In this document: in pieces, positions 17,335-26,299 of the stretch
Numbering within the stretch: the first letter of the stretch is position 1
How the letters are laid out: each line of letters begins with the position of its first letter
DNA from: JBFJKD01 sp041600415
Lineage (GTDB): Bacteria; Pseudomonadota; Gammaproteobacteria; Pseudomonadales; Porticoccaceae
Direction: 5' to 3'
Length of the DNA stretch: 64,000 nt
Assembly: GCA_041600415.1 (NCBI GenBank)
Contig: JBFIKF010000003.1
Coordinates: forward strand, 344,277 to 408,276
Notes under the pieces: generated by a model
What the model was told of the DNA's origin: nothing
Seen by the model: only the letters and a program-made list of their open reading frames with translations
The model's database searches: none
Made by a program: the position numbers and the translations under genes

Positions 17335-18132
17335 ATGGAACAACAAATCAGCATGAAACAACAAGCACGTTTGATGTTACTGACATTCCTCTGCGGTATG
17401 GGGCTAACTGTTTCCGCATCGGCTGAATCACTCTTTTCCTGGGATAAATTCAGCGATGCTACCGTACGCGCTGCCACAGCCCCGAGCACCTGGGCACCAC
17501 TCGCCGCTGCTGCGGTGGTTAGCGTCGGCGACTGGGATCATCAGTGGCAACGTTCCGCCAGCAAGCACCAGAATCTTTTCGGCGGCGATGCCGAAGATAC
17601 CAGCAACGCGCTGGTGACCGCCAGTACGGTACTTTATGGCGTTAGCACCTTGGCCGCCGCACCCGCCGGGCAAAGTTTTCAGGACTCCCTGGGCTGGAAA
17701 GCGCGCAGCGCGGTAGTGATGCTGGCCGACAAAGCGCTGGTAGATGAGATCGTCGGCGAGTGGAAGGAAGCCTCCGGTCGCGACCGCCCGGATGGCATTG
17801 TAGACGATTCGTTTCCCTCCAAACACAACGCCACAGCGGCAGTGCAAAACACTTTGACGCGGCGCAATCTCGACTACATCGACATGCACCCCACCTTGCG
17901 CACGGTGGCCAAAGTTAGTCTGTACGGCCTCGACGGTCTGACCGGGATTGCGCGGATGGAAGCGGACAAACACTACCCCACCGATGTGCTGGTGGGCATG
18001 GCGCTGGGCAATTTCATTGCCAACCTCAGCTACAATCTGTTCCTGGAAAGCGAAACGCCACAATCCTCCTACAGCGTCGCTTTTGTCCCTACCGCGGACA
18101 GCTTCATGGTGACCACCCAATTTGTATTTTAA
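17335..18132 (+). CDS. PAP2-family phosphatase, secreted
   Basis: 265 residues with a signal peptide ending about residue 30 (LLTFLCGMGLTVSASA). The acid-phosphatase signature is present: ASGRDRPDG, FPSKHNATA (PSxH, with Lys and His), and ARMEADKHYPTDVLVG (His plus Asp). These make the vanadium-haloperoxidase-like active site that dephosphorylates lipid phosphates such as undecaprenyl or phosphatidyl phosphates in the periplasm. A second Met (17353) could be the start and gives a neater signal peptide. Confidence 0.85.
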   Translation: MEQQISMKQQARLMLLTFLCGMGLTVSASAESLFSWDKFSDATVRAATAPSTWAPLAAAAVVSVGDWDHQWQRSASKHQNLFGGDAEDTSNALVTASTVLYGVSTLAAAPAGQSFQDSLGWKARSAVVMLADKALVDEIVGEWKEASGRDRPDGIVDDSFPSKHNATAAVQNTLTRRNLDYIDMHPTLRTVAKVSLYGLDGLTGIARMEADKHYPTDVLVGMALGNFIANLSYNLFLESETPQSSYSVAFVPTADSFMVTTQFVF

Positions 18133-18285
18133 GTCACCGCGCACCCGGCGCGCATTGCGCGCTGTTGGGGCCTCCCGTTAACAATCCATCATCAATCTGG
18201 ATTCGCCCATCTTGCTGATACTCCGACAGCTGCGATATCTACCTGCCACCTCCGTGCCACCACGGGCTGCACGACAGCCTAGATG

Positions 18286-19641
18286 CTACACATTGAGTGC
18301 TTTTTTGTAGCAGGCAATTTCCACATTAAAATCCGTGGTCTGGCGCAAATGGTCGCGCATCCCTTCGAGAGCATCGGGCTCGCCATGGACCAACTGAATG
18401 GCAGTGCCCGAGGCAAGTGCCGACTGTTTCAACCATTTTTCCAGATCCACATAATCGCCGTGACCGGACAAGCCGTCGATAACTTCGATACGCGCACGGT
18501 TGGGAATCCACTGGCCGTGAATTTTTACGCTTTCGGCACCCTGTTGCATCTTGGCGCCGCGCGTGCCGCCCGCCTGATAGCCGGTGAACAGTACTGTGGT
18601 GTGGTGATTGTTTAACAAGCGTTTCAGATGGTGCAGAATTCTGCCCCCGGTGACCATGCCACTGCCCGCAATAATGATGTGTGGATACTGCACCTGAGCC
18701 AGTGCCTTGGACTCCTCCACCTCCCGGGTAAACGTGATAGCCCCGCACATGGCGCGACACTGCTGGTCGTTGAGGCGGTGATAATCGTGATAACGGCAGT
18801 AAATATCTGACACGTCAATCGCCATCGGGCTGTCGAGATAAACCGGCATTCTGGGTATCCGTTTTTCTTTGATCAGTGTAGTCAACATGTGTTGCACGGT
18901 CTGCGCGCGACCAACGGCGAAGCTGGGAATCAACAAAATGCCACCATTCTCGGCTGTACTGGTGACAACCTCTGCCAGTTGCTCAAAGGGATCCCGTTTG
19001 TCGTGGCGTCGATTACCGTAGGTAGATTCCAGCACCAGTAAATCCAGTTCGGGCAACGGCACCGGCGGGTGCATAAAAAGATCATCGGGGCGACCGACGT
19101 CGCCGGAAAACCCGACACGCTTACCCTCCGCCTCGAGAATAATGCTGGCTGCGCCGAGAATATGCCCAGCGCTCTGATAGCGCACGGCAATATCCCCCAC
19201 CGCAAATGTTTCATTAAATTCAATCGACTGAAATAATTCCATGCTTCGTTGTGCAGTAACGCGATCGTACAGCGGTTGCGGAATTGTATGCTTTCCAAGT
19301 TTGTGCTTTCGATAAAATTTAGCGTCCTCTTCCTGAATATGCCCGCTATCCGCCAATAAAATTGCGCATAACTCCGTGGTGGCGCGATGCGTAAAAACGG
19401 GCCCGCGATATCCGTTTTTGTAAAGCACCGGAATATATCCTGAATGATCCAGGTGCGCATGGGTAAGCAATACCGCGTCCAGAGTTTTAATATCGAAAGG
19501 AATATCTTGCCAGTTGCGTTCGCGCAGCCATTTGTAGCCCTGATACAACCCACAATCCACCAGAACCCGGGTGGTCGACGTCTCGATCAGATACTTCGAT
19601 CCAGTGACCGTCTCCGCACCACCTAGAAAAGTTATCTTCAT
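18286..19641 (-). CDS. MBL-fold exoribonuclease/RNA-processing metallohydrolase (beta-CASP, RMMBL)
   Basis: 451 residues. Metal-binding HAHLDHSG near residue 60, a later His in SAGHILGAA and Asp in FSGDVGRPD, the beta-CASP insert (LLIPSFAVGRAQ; YLDSPMAIDV), and the C-terminal RNA-specificity motif LSGHGDYVDL. This is the family of bacterial homologues of CPSF73/RNase J that cut RNA. It is last of three genes overlapping by 4 bases each, together with a PRPP-synthetase-like and a nucleoside/nucleotide phosphorylase, suggesting RNA breakdown linked to nucleotide recycling. Confidence 0.9.
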   Translation of the reverse strand: MKITFLGGAETVTGSKYLIETSTTRVLVDCGLYQGYKWLRERNWQDIPFDIKTLDAVLLTHAHLDHSGYIPVLYKNGYRGPVFTHRATTELCAILLADSGHIQEEDAKFYRKHKLGKHTIPQPLYDRVTAQRSMELFQSIEFNETFAVGDIAVRYQSAGHILGAASIILEAEGKRVGFSGDVGRPDDLFMHPPVPLPELDLLVLESTYGNRRHDKRDPFEQLAEVVTSTAENGGILLIPSFAVGRAQTVQHMLTTLIKEKRIPRMPVYLDSPMAIDVSDIYCRYHDYHRLNDQQCRAMCGAITFTREVEESKALAQVQYPHIIIAGSGMVTGGRILHHLKRLLNNHHTTVLFTGYQAGGTRGAKMQQGAESVKIHGQWIPNRARIEVIDGLSGHGDYVDLEKWLKQSALASGTAIQLVHGEPDALEGMRDHLRQTTDFNVEIACYKKALNV

Positions 19642-20558
19642 TCGCTGCGCTCCACGCCGGTTGAAATAAATTCGCGAATCGGTGCAACCAAACTATCCGT
19701 AAGGTCCACCACATTTGAACTATGCGCAATGGAGTTCGTGGTGATAAGTTGTTGCAAACCCCGTTGCACCAGAGTGTTGTCGATGCCTTCGGCAAAAATG
19801 CCATGTACCGCCGCACAACTAATCCGCGTGATACGTTGTTGCTGCAACGCCTGCATACACTTGAGAATGGTCTGACCACTGGAGATAACATCGTCAATAA
19901 TCACCGCCGTGCAATCTTGGTAAGAGGTCAGATCAGGCAAGGTGACCACCACATCGCGATCCCCGTAGCGTTGCTTCGCGCCCACCACAAAAGGGTGTCC
20001 GCTGCGCCGCGCTATCTCTGCAACCCATTGCTCGCTTTCCGCATCCGGGCCTACCAGCAGTAAATCACTCTGGCCTTTCAGCCAATCCGCCAGTGCGGGT
20101 GCGCCCTGCACGACGCGGGTGGGCACAGAATAAATTTCGTCCAGAGAATGATAACGGTGTAAATGTGGGTCTACTGTCACCAACCAATCTACCTGTGTCG
20201 ATAGTAACCTGGCAAAAATACGCGAGGTGAGCGCTTCGCCGTCGGCAAATCGGCGATCCTGGCGCATATAACTTAAATAGGGAGCAACCAAACCCACAGA
20301 GCGCGCGCCAAACTCTCGCAGGGTTTCCAGTAAAAATACCAAGGGCAGGTATTTGCCGTCGGGATGTGAAAGATCGGCGAGTACAATGCAGTGTCTGCCC
20401 GTAACCGGTGTTGCTATGCACAAATAGGATTCACCATCTGGAAATACACGGCTATTGGTGGCGCCGTGTTCTATGCCAAGCTGCGCGCACAACGATTCCA
20501 CTAACGGGTGAGGTGCCAGCGAAAACATCACTGGCCCGCTCACCGTGGTAGTCGTCAC
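19638..20558 (-). CDS. Ribose-phosphate pyrophosphokinase-like protein
   Basis: 306 residues with the two-lobed phosphoribosyltransferase fold. It contains PYLSYMRQDRRFADGE (ATP loop), TVDPHLHRYHSL, and the PRPP-binding loop AVIIDDVISSGQTI. It is a divergent paralogue rather than the housekeeping Prs. It lies between the phosphorylase and MBL genes with 4-base overlaps on both sides, so it is likely to handle ribose phosphates released by the phosphorylase. The direction (making or consuming PRPP) cannot be told. Confidence 0.85.
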   Translation of the reverse strand: MTTTTVSGPVMFSLAPHPLVESLCAQLGIEHGATNSRVFPDGESYLCIATPVTGRHCIVLADLSHPDGKYLPLVFLLETLREFGARSVGLVAPYLSYMRQDRRFADGEALTSRIFARLLSTQVDWLVTVDPHLHRYHSLDEIYSVPTRVVQGAPALADWLKGQSDLLLVGPDAESEQWVAEIARRSGHPFVVGAKQRYGDRDVVVTLPDLTSYQDCTAVIIDDVISSGQTILKCMQALQQQRITRISCAAVHGIFAEGIDNTLVQRGLQQLITTNSIAHSSNVVDLTDSLVAPIREFISTGVERSE

Positions 20559-22066
20559 GCGCCACCGCCGATGACAAACATATTGGTATTGTCACGATAA
20601 TAAGCGAGCGCATAATCCAGCTCGCCCGTACTTTCCGCATACAACGTAAACAGCGCATTACCCGCGGCCATTCGACTACCAACATTGACATGTAAGCGCA
20701 GACCCGCCACTGGATCGTATGGCGCTCCGGCAAGTTTGGCCAGGCGCGCCAATTTGCGGTTATCTATAGACTGTACCACCCCCGCAACATTGGTCGTCAC
20801 GGTTTTCTTATAAGCTGCCTCGAGCAGAGTTTTCAAACCGCCCTGCGCCTGCATAATCCGCTCAAATTGCCGCCACGCTGCGCCGCTATCTAAAATATCC
20901 GTCGCTTCAATTGTCATCTTTTCAAGACCACCACCCTGTGCCAGGTCCAACAAATGAGCGGATAACAAAATTGAGCGCGCACGTAAATCCTGCGGAGCGT
21001 CCACTGCACGCTGTAGCACTGCCAATATATCTTTTGCTTCCTGTACGGGACCGATACCTGCACCGATGGGTCGACTTCCATCGGTAGTGATGCACTTCAC
21101 ATGAATCCCACACGCTTCTCCCACCCGTGTAAACAAGTCGGATAGATATTCTGCATCGGCGTGACTACGTACCTTGGCGGTGTCCCCTATTGGCATATCA
21201 ACCAACACATGGGTAGAACCCGCTGCAATTTTTTTGGATAACACGGAAGCTACCAACTGCCCTTCGCCGTCGAGGCTCAGGGCTCGTTCGATTCGTATCA
21301 TCAAATCGTCCGCTGGACTTAAATTGACCGCTCCTCCCCAGGCCAGGCAAGCACCGGTTTCAGCTACCACACGCTGAATATCCTCCACCTTCAGGTTGAC
21401 GTTGGTCAGAGTTTCCATGGTATCTGCGGTACCGGCGGGCGAAGTGATGGCCCTGGAGGAGGTTTTGGGAATCGTTAGACCCGCGGCACTGACAATGGCA
21501 ACCACCACAGGGGTGGTGCGGTTGCCCGGCAAGCCGCCAATACAGTGTTTATCAAACACCTGATCGACAGTTGGCCAGCTCAAGCGCCTGCCGGTCGCCA
21601 CCATTGCCTGGGTGAGCGAGACTATTTCCTCAAACTTAAGGCGTTTGCCGGCACAAACACTGAGAAAACAACCGATTTCAACATCGCTGTATTTGTACTC
21701 GCTAATATCCGTGATAATCGCCGCGATCTCTTCGTCACTCAGCGCATGACCATAGACTTTTTTGCGCACCCCACTAAACGACATCACCACTGGTGCGTGA
21801 TTAACATACACCCGATCACCGTTTGCAACGCCGAGACGACTTATGGCAATGCGCGACAAACCAATATGACCGGACTCCAACCGCATACTATCAACAATAT
21901 TCAGCGTTGCGATCAGACGCTTATCGTCAATCCCTACTTGTACTCGGGAACTGGCGTTAAAACCTTCAGCACGACAGATGGTGCAGTCCTCACGCATATA
22001 CACCAACGGCTCCTGGTGTGTATCTACGCCCATATCAACAACTACGAGGGTTTGTAAATCAGACAT
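20555..22066 (-). CDS. Archaeal-type thymidine/AMP phosphorylase family protein
   Basis: 503 residues: an extra N-terminal domain of about 85-90 residues absent from ordinary DeoA, then the nucleoside phosphorylase domains with DKHCIGGLPGNRTTPVVV (phosphate site), KTSSRAITSPAGTADTMET and a C-terminal barrel-like domain ending LYAESTGELDYAL. In archaea this family is AMP phosphorylase, turning NMPs into ribose-1,5-bisphosphate plus base. First gene of a tightly coupled trio. Substrate (NMP or thymidine) is uncertain. Confidence 0.88.
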   Translation of the reverse strand: MSDLQTLVVVDMGVDTHQEPLVYMREDCTICRAEGFNASSRVQVGIDDKRLIATLNIVDSMRLESGHIGLSRIAISRLGVANGDRVYVNHAPVVMSFSGVRKKVYGHALSDEEIAAIITDISEYKYSDVEIGCFLSVCAGKRLKFEEIVSLTQAMVATGRRLSWPTVDQVFDKHCIGGLPGNRTTPVVVAIVSAAGLTIPKTSSRAITSPAGTADTMETLTNVNLKVEDIQRVVAETGACLAWGGAVNLSPADDLMIRIERALSLDGEGQLVASVLSKKIAAGSTHVLVDMPIGDTAKVRSHADAEYLSDLFTRVGEACGIHVKCITTDGSRPIGAGIGPVQEAKDILAVLQRAVDAPQDLRARSILLSAHLLDLAQGGGLEKMTIEATDILDSGAAWRQFERIMQAQGGLKTLLEAAYKKTVTTNVAGVVQSIDNRKLARLAKLAGAPYDPVAGLRLHVNVGSRMAAGNALFTLYAESTGELDYALAYYRDNTNMFVIGGGA

Positions 22067-22251
22067 ACTCGATATTTTCCGATAAAATCATAATTCTGCC
22101 GCCGGGAACAGTCCCGGGCGATCAACTGAACTCAATAAATTAATTCGTGCATTGAATATCCACACTGCCGATAAAATGCGCCAGCAACCGCGGCGAACCC
22201 TCACCATAAATAAATTGGTCCTCGCCTACACCCCATGCAAAATACTGCTAC

Positions 22252-22617
22252 CTAACCGACTACCAGGGTGCCACGGTACATTTGCATCTGGCAGGTAAAC
22301 GAGTACTCCCCGGCCTCCATAGCTGGCAATTCAATAGTTTTTTGCTGATTGAGTGGTAATTCCTCGCTAACACCATAATCCGAAAAAACCACGGTAGCCG
22401 CGCAGGGGGACGGGTCCTTGCGTTCGAAAGTCAGCTTGATCGGCTGACCCGCCGTCACCTTGAGACGGGACGGCGTGTAGATACCGTTCTCTACAGTTAT
22501 GCGTATACCTGCACCATCTCCAGCGACACCAACCTCCCGCGGTTTGTAAAGCCAAAACCACCAGACGATGAGAGCAATCAGCGCCAATCCTACAATATTA
22601 ATCAACATCATGGCCAT
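22252..22617 (-). CDS. Membrane-anchored cupredoxin-like copper protein
   Basis: 121 residues. One N-terminal membrane helix (LINIVGLALIALIVWWFWLY), then a cupredoxin beta-sandwich with GIYTPSRLKVTAGQPIKLTF and the C-terminal ligand loop FTCQMQMYRG holding Cys and Met. An additional Cys lies in PSPCAAT. It lies 6 bases after copA on the same strand and probably binds Cu in the periplasm for the efflux system. Confidence 0.82.
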   Translation of the reverse strand: MAMMLINIVGLALIALIVWWFWLYKPREVGVAGDGAGIRITVENGIYTPSRLKVTAGQPIKLTFERKDPSPCAATVVFSDYGVSEELPLNQQKTIELPAMEAGEYSFTCQMQMYRGTLVVG

Positions 22618-22623
22618 GCACTC

Positions 22624-24873
22624 CTAGTGCTGTTCAGCTTTAAACAGGCGCAATCGGTTAGCGTTGGTTACCACCGTGAGTGAAGAAAACGCCATGGCGG
22701 CACCGGCAATTACTGGGCTCAGTAACAGGCCAAAAAACGGGAACAGTACGCCCGCCGCAAACGGAATGCCTGCAACGTTATAAATAAATGCGCCGAACAA
22801 ATTTTGCTTGATATTACGCAGTGTCGCCTTGCTCACGGCAATAGCATCCGCCAGTCCGTGCAGCGAGCCGCGCATCAGCGTGATATCAGCGCTTTCGATA
22901 GCGACGTCTGTCCCGGTACCGATGGCAAAACCCACATTGGCCAGGGCCAGCGCTGGTGCATCGTTGATGCCGTCACCAGTCATACCGACAATCTCATTCT
23001 GCATTTGCAGCTCCGCCACTTTTTTTGCTTTTTCTTCCGGTAACACTTCGGCGAAAAACTCTGTGATACCCACTTTATCGGCAATCGCTTTTGCGGTGGC
23101 GCGGTTGTCCCCAGTTAACATCACTACGCGAATACCATTGTGTTGCAAACGCTTTATTGCGGCGATAGAGTCTTCCTTGATCGGGTCGGCCACCGCAATG
23201 AGAGCCGCGAGCACACCGTCCACAGCGAGATACATCGGCGTCTGCGCTTGCTCCGCCATGGTCTGCGCGGACCCCACGAAATCGCCAATTTCAATCTGCT
23301 GGTCGCGCATTAATTTTTCGTTGCCAAAGATCACACGCTTACCCGCCACCATGCCTTCCACACCGTGACCGGCAAGCGCATTGAAATTTTCCACCGGCTG
23401 TAATTGCACATTGCGTTCTTTGGCTGATTCGACAATGGAAAGAGCCAACGGGTGCTCGGAACCTGCCTCGAGACTGGCAGCGATGCGCAACACCTCCGTT
23501 TCATCGCCGGCGGCGGCGAGTTGAATTTTTGTGACTTTGGGCGAACCGACGGTAATGGTCCCAGTTTTATCCAGAATCATGGCAGTGATTTTCGAGGACG
23601 TCTGTAGCGCTTCGCCATTGCGTATCAGAACGCCTGCTTCGGCGGCCTTGCCCACCCCGACCATCACCGACATGGGGGTCGCCAGACCCAGCGCACAGGG
23701 ACAGGCGATAATCAGCACGGTGGTCGCCGATACCACCGCGTAAGCGACCACCGGGTCCGGTCCGACATTCAGCCAGACTAATGCACTGACCACGGCGATA
23801 ATCATCACCACCGGCACAAAATAACCGGAGATGATATCGGCAAGACGTCCAATAGGTGGTTTGGAATTCTGCGCACGTTTGACCATATTGATGATTTGGG
23901 CCAGCGCCGTGTCTTTACCAATACGAGTTGCGGAGAAAACAATTGAGCCGCTTTTGTTGATGGTACCGGCCACAACCTCGTCATCTTTGACTTTTTCCAC
24001 CGGCATTGGCTCACCGGTCAGCATGGACTCATCCACTGCGGTGTGACCCTCGAGCACCACCCCGTCGACTGGAATTTTCTCACCGGGCCGCACACGCACC
24101 TGATCTTTTAGCAACACCTGTTCAATGGCAATATCAATTTCTTCGCCATCACGAATCACCCGCGCTGTTTTTACCTGCAAACCAATCAGACGCTTTATGG
24201 CTTCCGATGTTTTACCCCGAGCCCTGATTTCCAGCGCCAGCCCCAGATTAATAAGACCGATAATCATTGCCGTCGCCTCAAAGTAGACGTGGCGCGCCAT
24301 ATCGGGAAACAGCTGGGGGAAAAATACGACCAGCATGGAATACAACCAGGCGGTACCTGTTCCCAGGGCTATCAGGGTATCCATATTGGCACTGTGATTT
24401 ACCAGGGATTTCCAGGCCCCCACATAAAAATGTTTACCGGAAAAAATCATTACACCGAGAGTCAATACACCCACTACAAGCCAGGCAAGGCGCTCCATAT
24501 TGGTGGTCACGGTCATCTCACCACCCACGACGCTATAGATCATCAGCGGAATACCCAGCACCAGGGCAATGGTCATCTCCCGCAGCAAACGCCGGTAATA
24601 ACTCTGGTCGGCCTGCTCCTTTTCTTCCAGCAGGTCTTCTTCGGACCCACTGTCACTTATTTTCGCGTTATACCCAGCGCCTTCAACGGCCTTGACCAGT
24701 GCGTCCGGCGACGCCTGACCCTGGACACTGACGGTGCGTTGCGGAAAGTTCATTTCCGCTTTCGTTACGCCACTCACATTGTTGAGGGCAGTCTCAATCT
24801 TCCTGACACAGCTCGCGCAACTGGCGCCCTCAATCAGCAGCTCCTGAACTGCGCCTTGCGGTACGTTATTCAT
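22624..24873 (-). CDS. copA: Copper-exporting P1B-type ATPase CopA
   Basis: 749 residues from the ATG at 24873, chosen over an upstream start at 24906 because GGAGAG is well placed and the ATG overlaps the regulator stop by 4 bases. One N-terminal heavy-metal domain with GASCASC (CxxC), membrane CPCALGLATP (Cu-transport CPC), phosphorylation DKTGTIT, TGDN and GDGINDAPAL. It exports Cu(I) from the cytoplasm. It lies between a MerR-family regulator and a cupredoxin, forming a complete copper-tolerance operon. Confidence 0.96.
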   Translation of the reverse strand: MNNVPQGAVQELLIEGASCASCVRKIETALNNVSGVTKAEMNFPQRTVSVQGQASPDALVKAVEGAGYNAKISDSGSEEDLLEEKEQADQSYYRRLLREMTIALVLGIPLMIYSVVGGEMTVTTNMERLAWLVVGVLTLGVMIFSGKHFYVGAWKSLVNHSANMDTLIALGTGTAWLYSMLVVFFPQLFPDMARHVYFEATAMIIGLINLGLALEIRARGKTSEAIKRLIGLQVKTARVIRDGEEIDIAIEQVLLKDQVRVRPGEKIPVDGVVLEGHTAVDESMLTGEPMPVEKVKDDEVVAGTINKSGSIVFSATRIGKDTALAQIINMVKRAQNSKPPIGRLADIISGYFVPVVMIIAVVSALVWLNVGPDPVVAYAVVSATTVLIIACPCALGLATPMSVMVGVGKAAEAGVLIRNGEALQTSSKITAMILDKTGTITVGSPKVTKIQLAAAGDETEVLRIAASLEAGSEHPLALSIVESAKERNVQLQPVENFNALAGHGVEGMVAGKRVIFGNEKLMRDQQIEIGDFVGSAQTMAEQAQTPMYLAVDGVLAALIAVADPIKEDSIAAIKRLQHNGIRVVMLTGDNRATAKAIADKVGITEFFAEVLPEEKAKKVAELQMQNEIVGMTGDGINDAPALALANVGFAIGTGTDVAIESADITLMRGSLHGLADAIAVSKATLRNIKQNLFGAFIYNVAGIPFAAGVLFPFFGLLLSPVIAGAAMAFSSLTVVTNANRLRLFKAEQH

Positions 24874-25283
24874 GACGTTTTCTCTCCAGATTCGATCAAC
24901 CCACAAATAATTTCGCCATCCGGCTGCCGGTCGGGCTGTGTTTGCCAGGCGTGCATGGCGTTTTTCATTCGTTTATACAACCGTTGGGTCTCCTTAAAAC
25001 GGGATTCAACTTCTGCAAACCGCTCCTCGATCAATTTTCTGACGGCTGGGCATGGCGAGTTACCGCGATCCGCTTGCCGGATAATCTCCACGATGTCATC
25101 GAGGGTAAACCCAAGCGCGCGAGCGCGCACCGCAAACCGCAACCGGTCCCGCTCCTGAGTGCCGTAACGTTTATAGCCGTTGTAGGGGTCCCGCGTTGGC
25201 TTCAGTATTCCGACCCGCGTGTAATGGCGGACAGTATCGGCGGTTACACCAACCTCATCGGCAAGTTCTTTCACTTTCATCAA
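24870..25283 (-). CDS. MerR-family metal-responsive regulator (CueR-like)
   Basis: 137 residues: N-terminal winged helix (VKELADEVGVTADTVRHYTRVGIL), dimerisation helix, and metal-loop cysteines Cys78 (SPCPAVR) and Cys127 (IICGLIES). It precedes copA in the same operon, so Cu(I) sensing is the natural inference, though the wide Cys spacing is not the classic CueR CxxxxxxxC loop and Zn/Cd/Pb-type sensing cannot be excluded. Start is Met1 or Met2. Confidence 0.85.
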   Translation of the reverse strand: MMKVKELADEVGVTADTVRHYTRVGILKPTRDPYNGYKRYGTQERDRLRFAVRARALGFTLDDIVEIIRQADRGNSPCPAVRKLIEERFAEVESRFKETQRLYKRMKNAMHAWQTQPDRQPDGEIICGLIESGEKTS

Positions 25284-25681
25284 TCAATCTCCAGCGGGTG
25301 TCAAGGGATCAACCCCGGCACCAGTTTCACCTCGCCCTTGCAACCCCACCGTGATAAATATCAAGGTTAACAGTCATGGTATTGCCTATTCTTACTCCCC
25401 GGACAGTCACTCAGGAGTTGAGAGCCATGAGTCTAAACCTGAGTGCTAAACACAGGTCAACACTTTTTTTGTCACCACGCATAATTAACGGGCAACCATC
25501 TGAATAAACTCGGGGAAACTCGACAGTGTTGATCCAGATCAGTGAGAATGGAGACCGGTGGTGGCACGATCTCCGTCTGGACACCGGGAATGCTCACAAC
25601 TATTCTCATATCTCATACCCTGGGGTGGGTGTCGCCAGGAATCAACGCAGACTCGGCTTTTGTCGCTGGCAAGGAGTGACA
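25284..25681. other. Divergent regulatory region between copper operon and cytochrome operon
   Basis: Nearly 400 bases without a firm gene. The cytochrome frame stays open upstream to 25526, but the extra 52 codons look non-coding. The stretch holds the FNR-like box at 25529 and presumably the MerR-family operator. Confidence 0.5.
25529..25542 (+). promoter_or_regulatory. FNR/Anr-type binding site upstream of the electron-conduit operon
   Basis: TTGATCCAGATCAG matches the FNR consensus TTGAT-N4-ATCAA at 9 of 10 positions. It is 140 bases before the TTG start of the NapC-like gene. At the usual -41.5 spacing transcription would begin near 25577. It suggests induction at low oxygen, fitting the operon's role. 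Confidence 0.5.
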
Positions 25682-26299
25682 TTGGATACCAGGCTAAGTG
25701 TTTTGCATCGGTTTTGGCGCTGGTTACGGCGTCCGAGTGCGCGCTTTGCTCTGGGCACACTCGTTCTCGCTGGTCTTGCAGTCGGCGTTGTCGCCACGGC
25801 CAGCTTTAACAGCTTTGTCCACTATTCCAACAGTATGGAGTTTTGTATTTCCTGCCACGAAATGCGCGATACGGTGTATCAGGAATACAAGGACACCGTC
25901 CATTTTGCCAACGCCAGCGGTGTGCAGGCCACCTGCGCTGATTGCCATGTACCCCGTCAGTGGCTGCCGAAAATGAAACGTAAAATCAAGGCGACTTTGA
26001 AGGAGGTGCCCGGTAAATTAATCGGTACTATTGACACCCCGGAGAAGTTTGAGACCCATCGTCAGCGTATGGCCGAAAGCGTATGGGACGGCATGCGCGC
26101 CAACGATTCCCTGGAGTGCCGCAATTGTCACAGCGTCGCGGCGATGCAGTTGCCCGTACAGTCACCGGCGGCGCGCCGGCAGCATCAGGCAGCGCAAAAT
26201 AACGGTGGCACCTGTATCGACTGCCACCAGGGCATCGCACACAAATTGCCTGGCACCAATGCAACGGACGACGATGGGAGCGACGATTATGCGCTCTAG
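25682..26299 (+). CDS. NapC/NirT-family tetrahaem cytochrome c (quinol dehydrogenase)
   Basis: 205 residues from a TTG at 25682, preferred because AAGGAG lies 5 bases upstream and the length then equals the NapC norm; the frame is open back to 25526. A single membrane helix (FALGTLVLAGLAVGVVATASF) is followed by four CxxCH motifs: CISCH, CADCH, CRNCH, CIDCH. Family members (CymA, NapC) take electrons from quinol and hand them to periplasmic cytochromes. First gene of a coupled set with an EB_dh-like protein and an MtrA/MtrB pair, so it is the likely inner-membrane entry point. Confidence 0.9.
   Translation: MDTRLSVLHRFWRWLRRPSARFALGTLVLAGLAVGVVATASFNSFVHYSNSMEFCISCHEMRDTVYQEYKDTVHFANASGVQATCADCHVPRQWLPKMKRKIKATLKEVPGKLIGTIDTPEKFETHRQRMAESVWDGMRANDSLECRNCHSVAAMQLPVQSPAARRQHQAAQNNGGTCIDCHQGIAHKLPGTNATDDDGSDDYAL

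Noticed and set aside
17428..18144. 238-codon minus-strand frame opposite the PAP2 gene
   Set aside because: Antisense shadow; the plus-strand protein has a signal peptide and complete active-site motifs.
18148..18162. GCGCGC-ATT-GCGCGC hairpin after the PAP2 gene
   Set aside because: Six-base low-complexity stem without T run; too weak to call a terminator.
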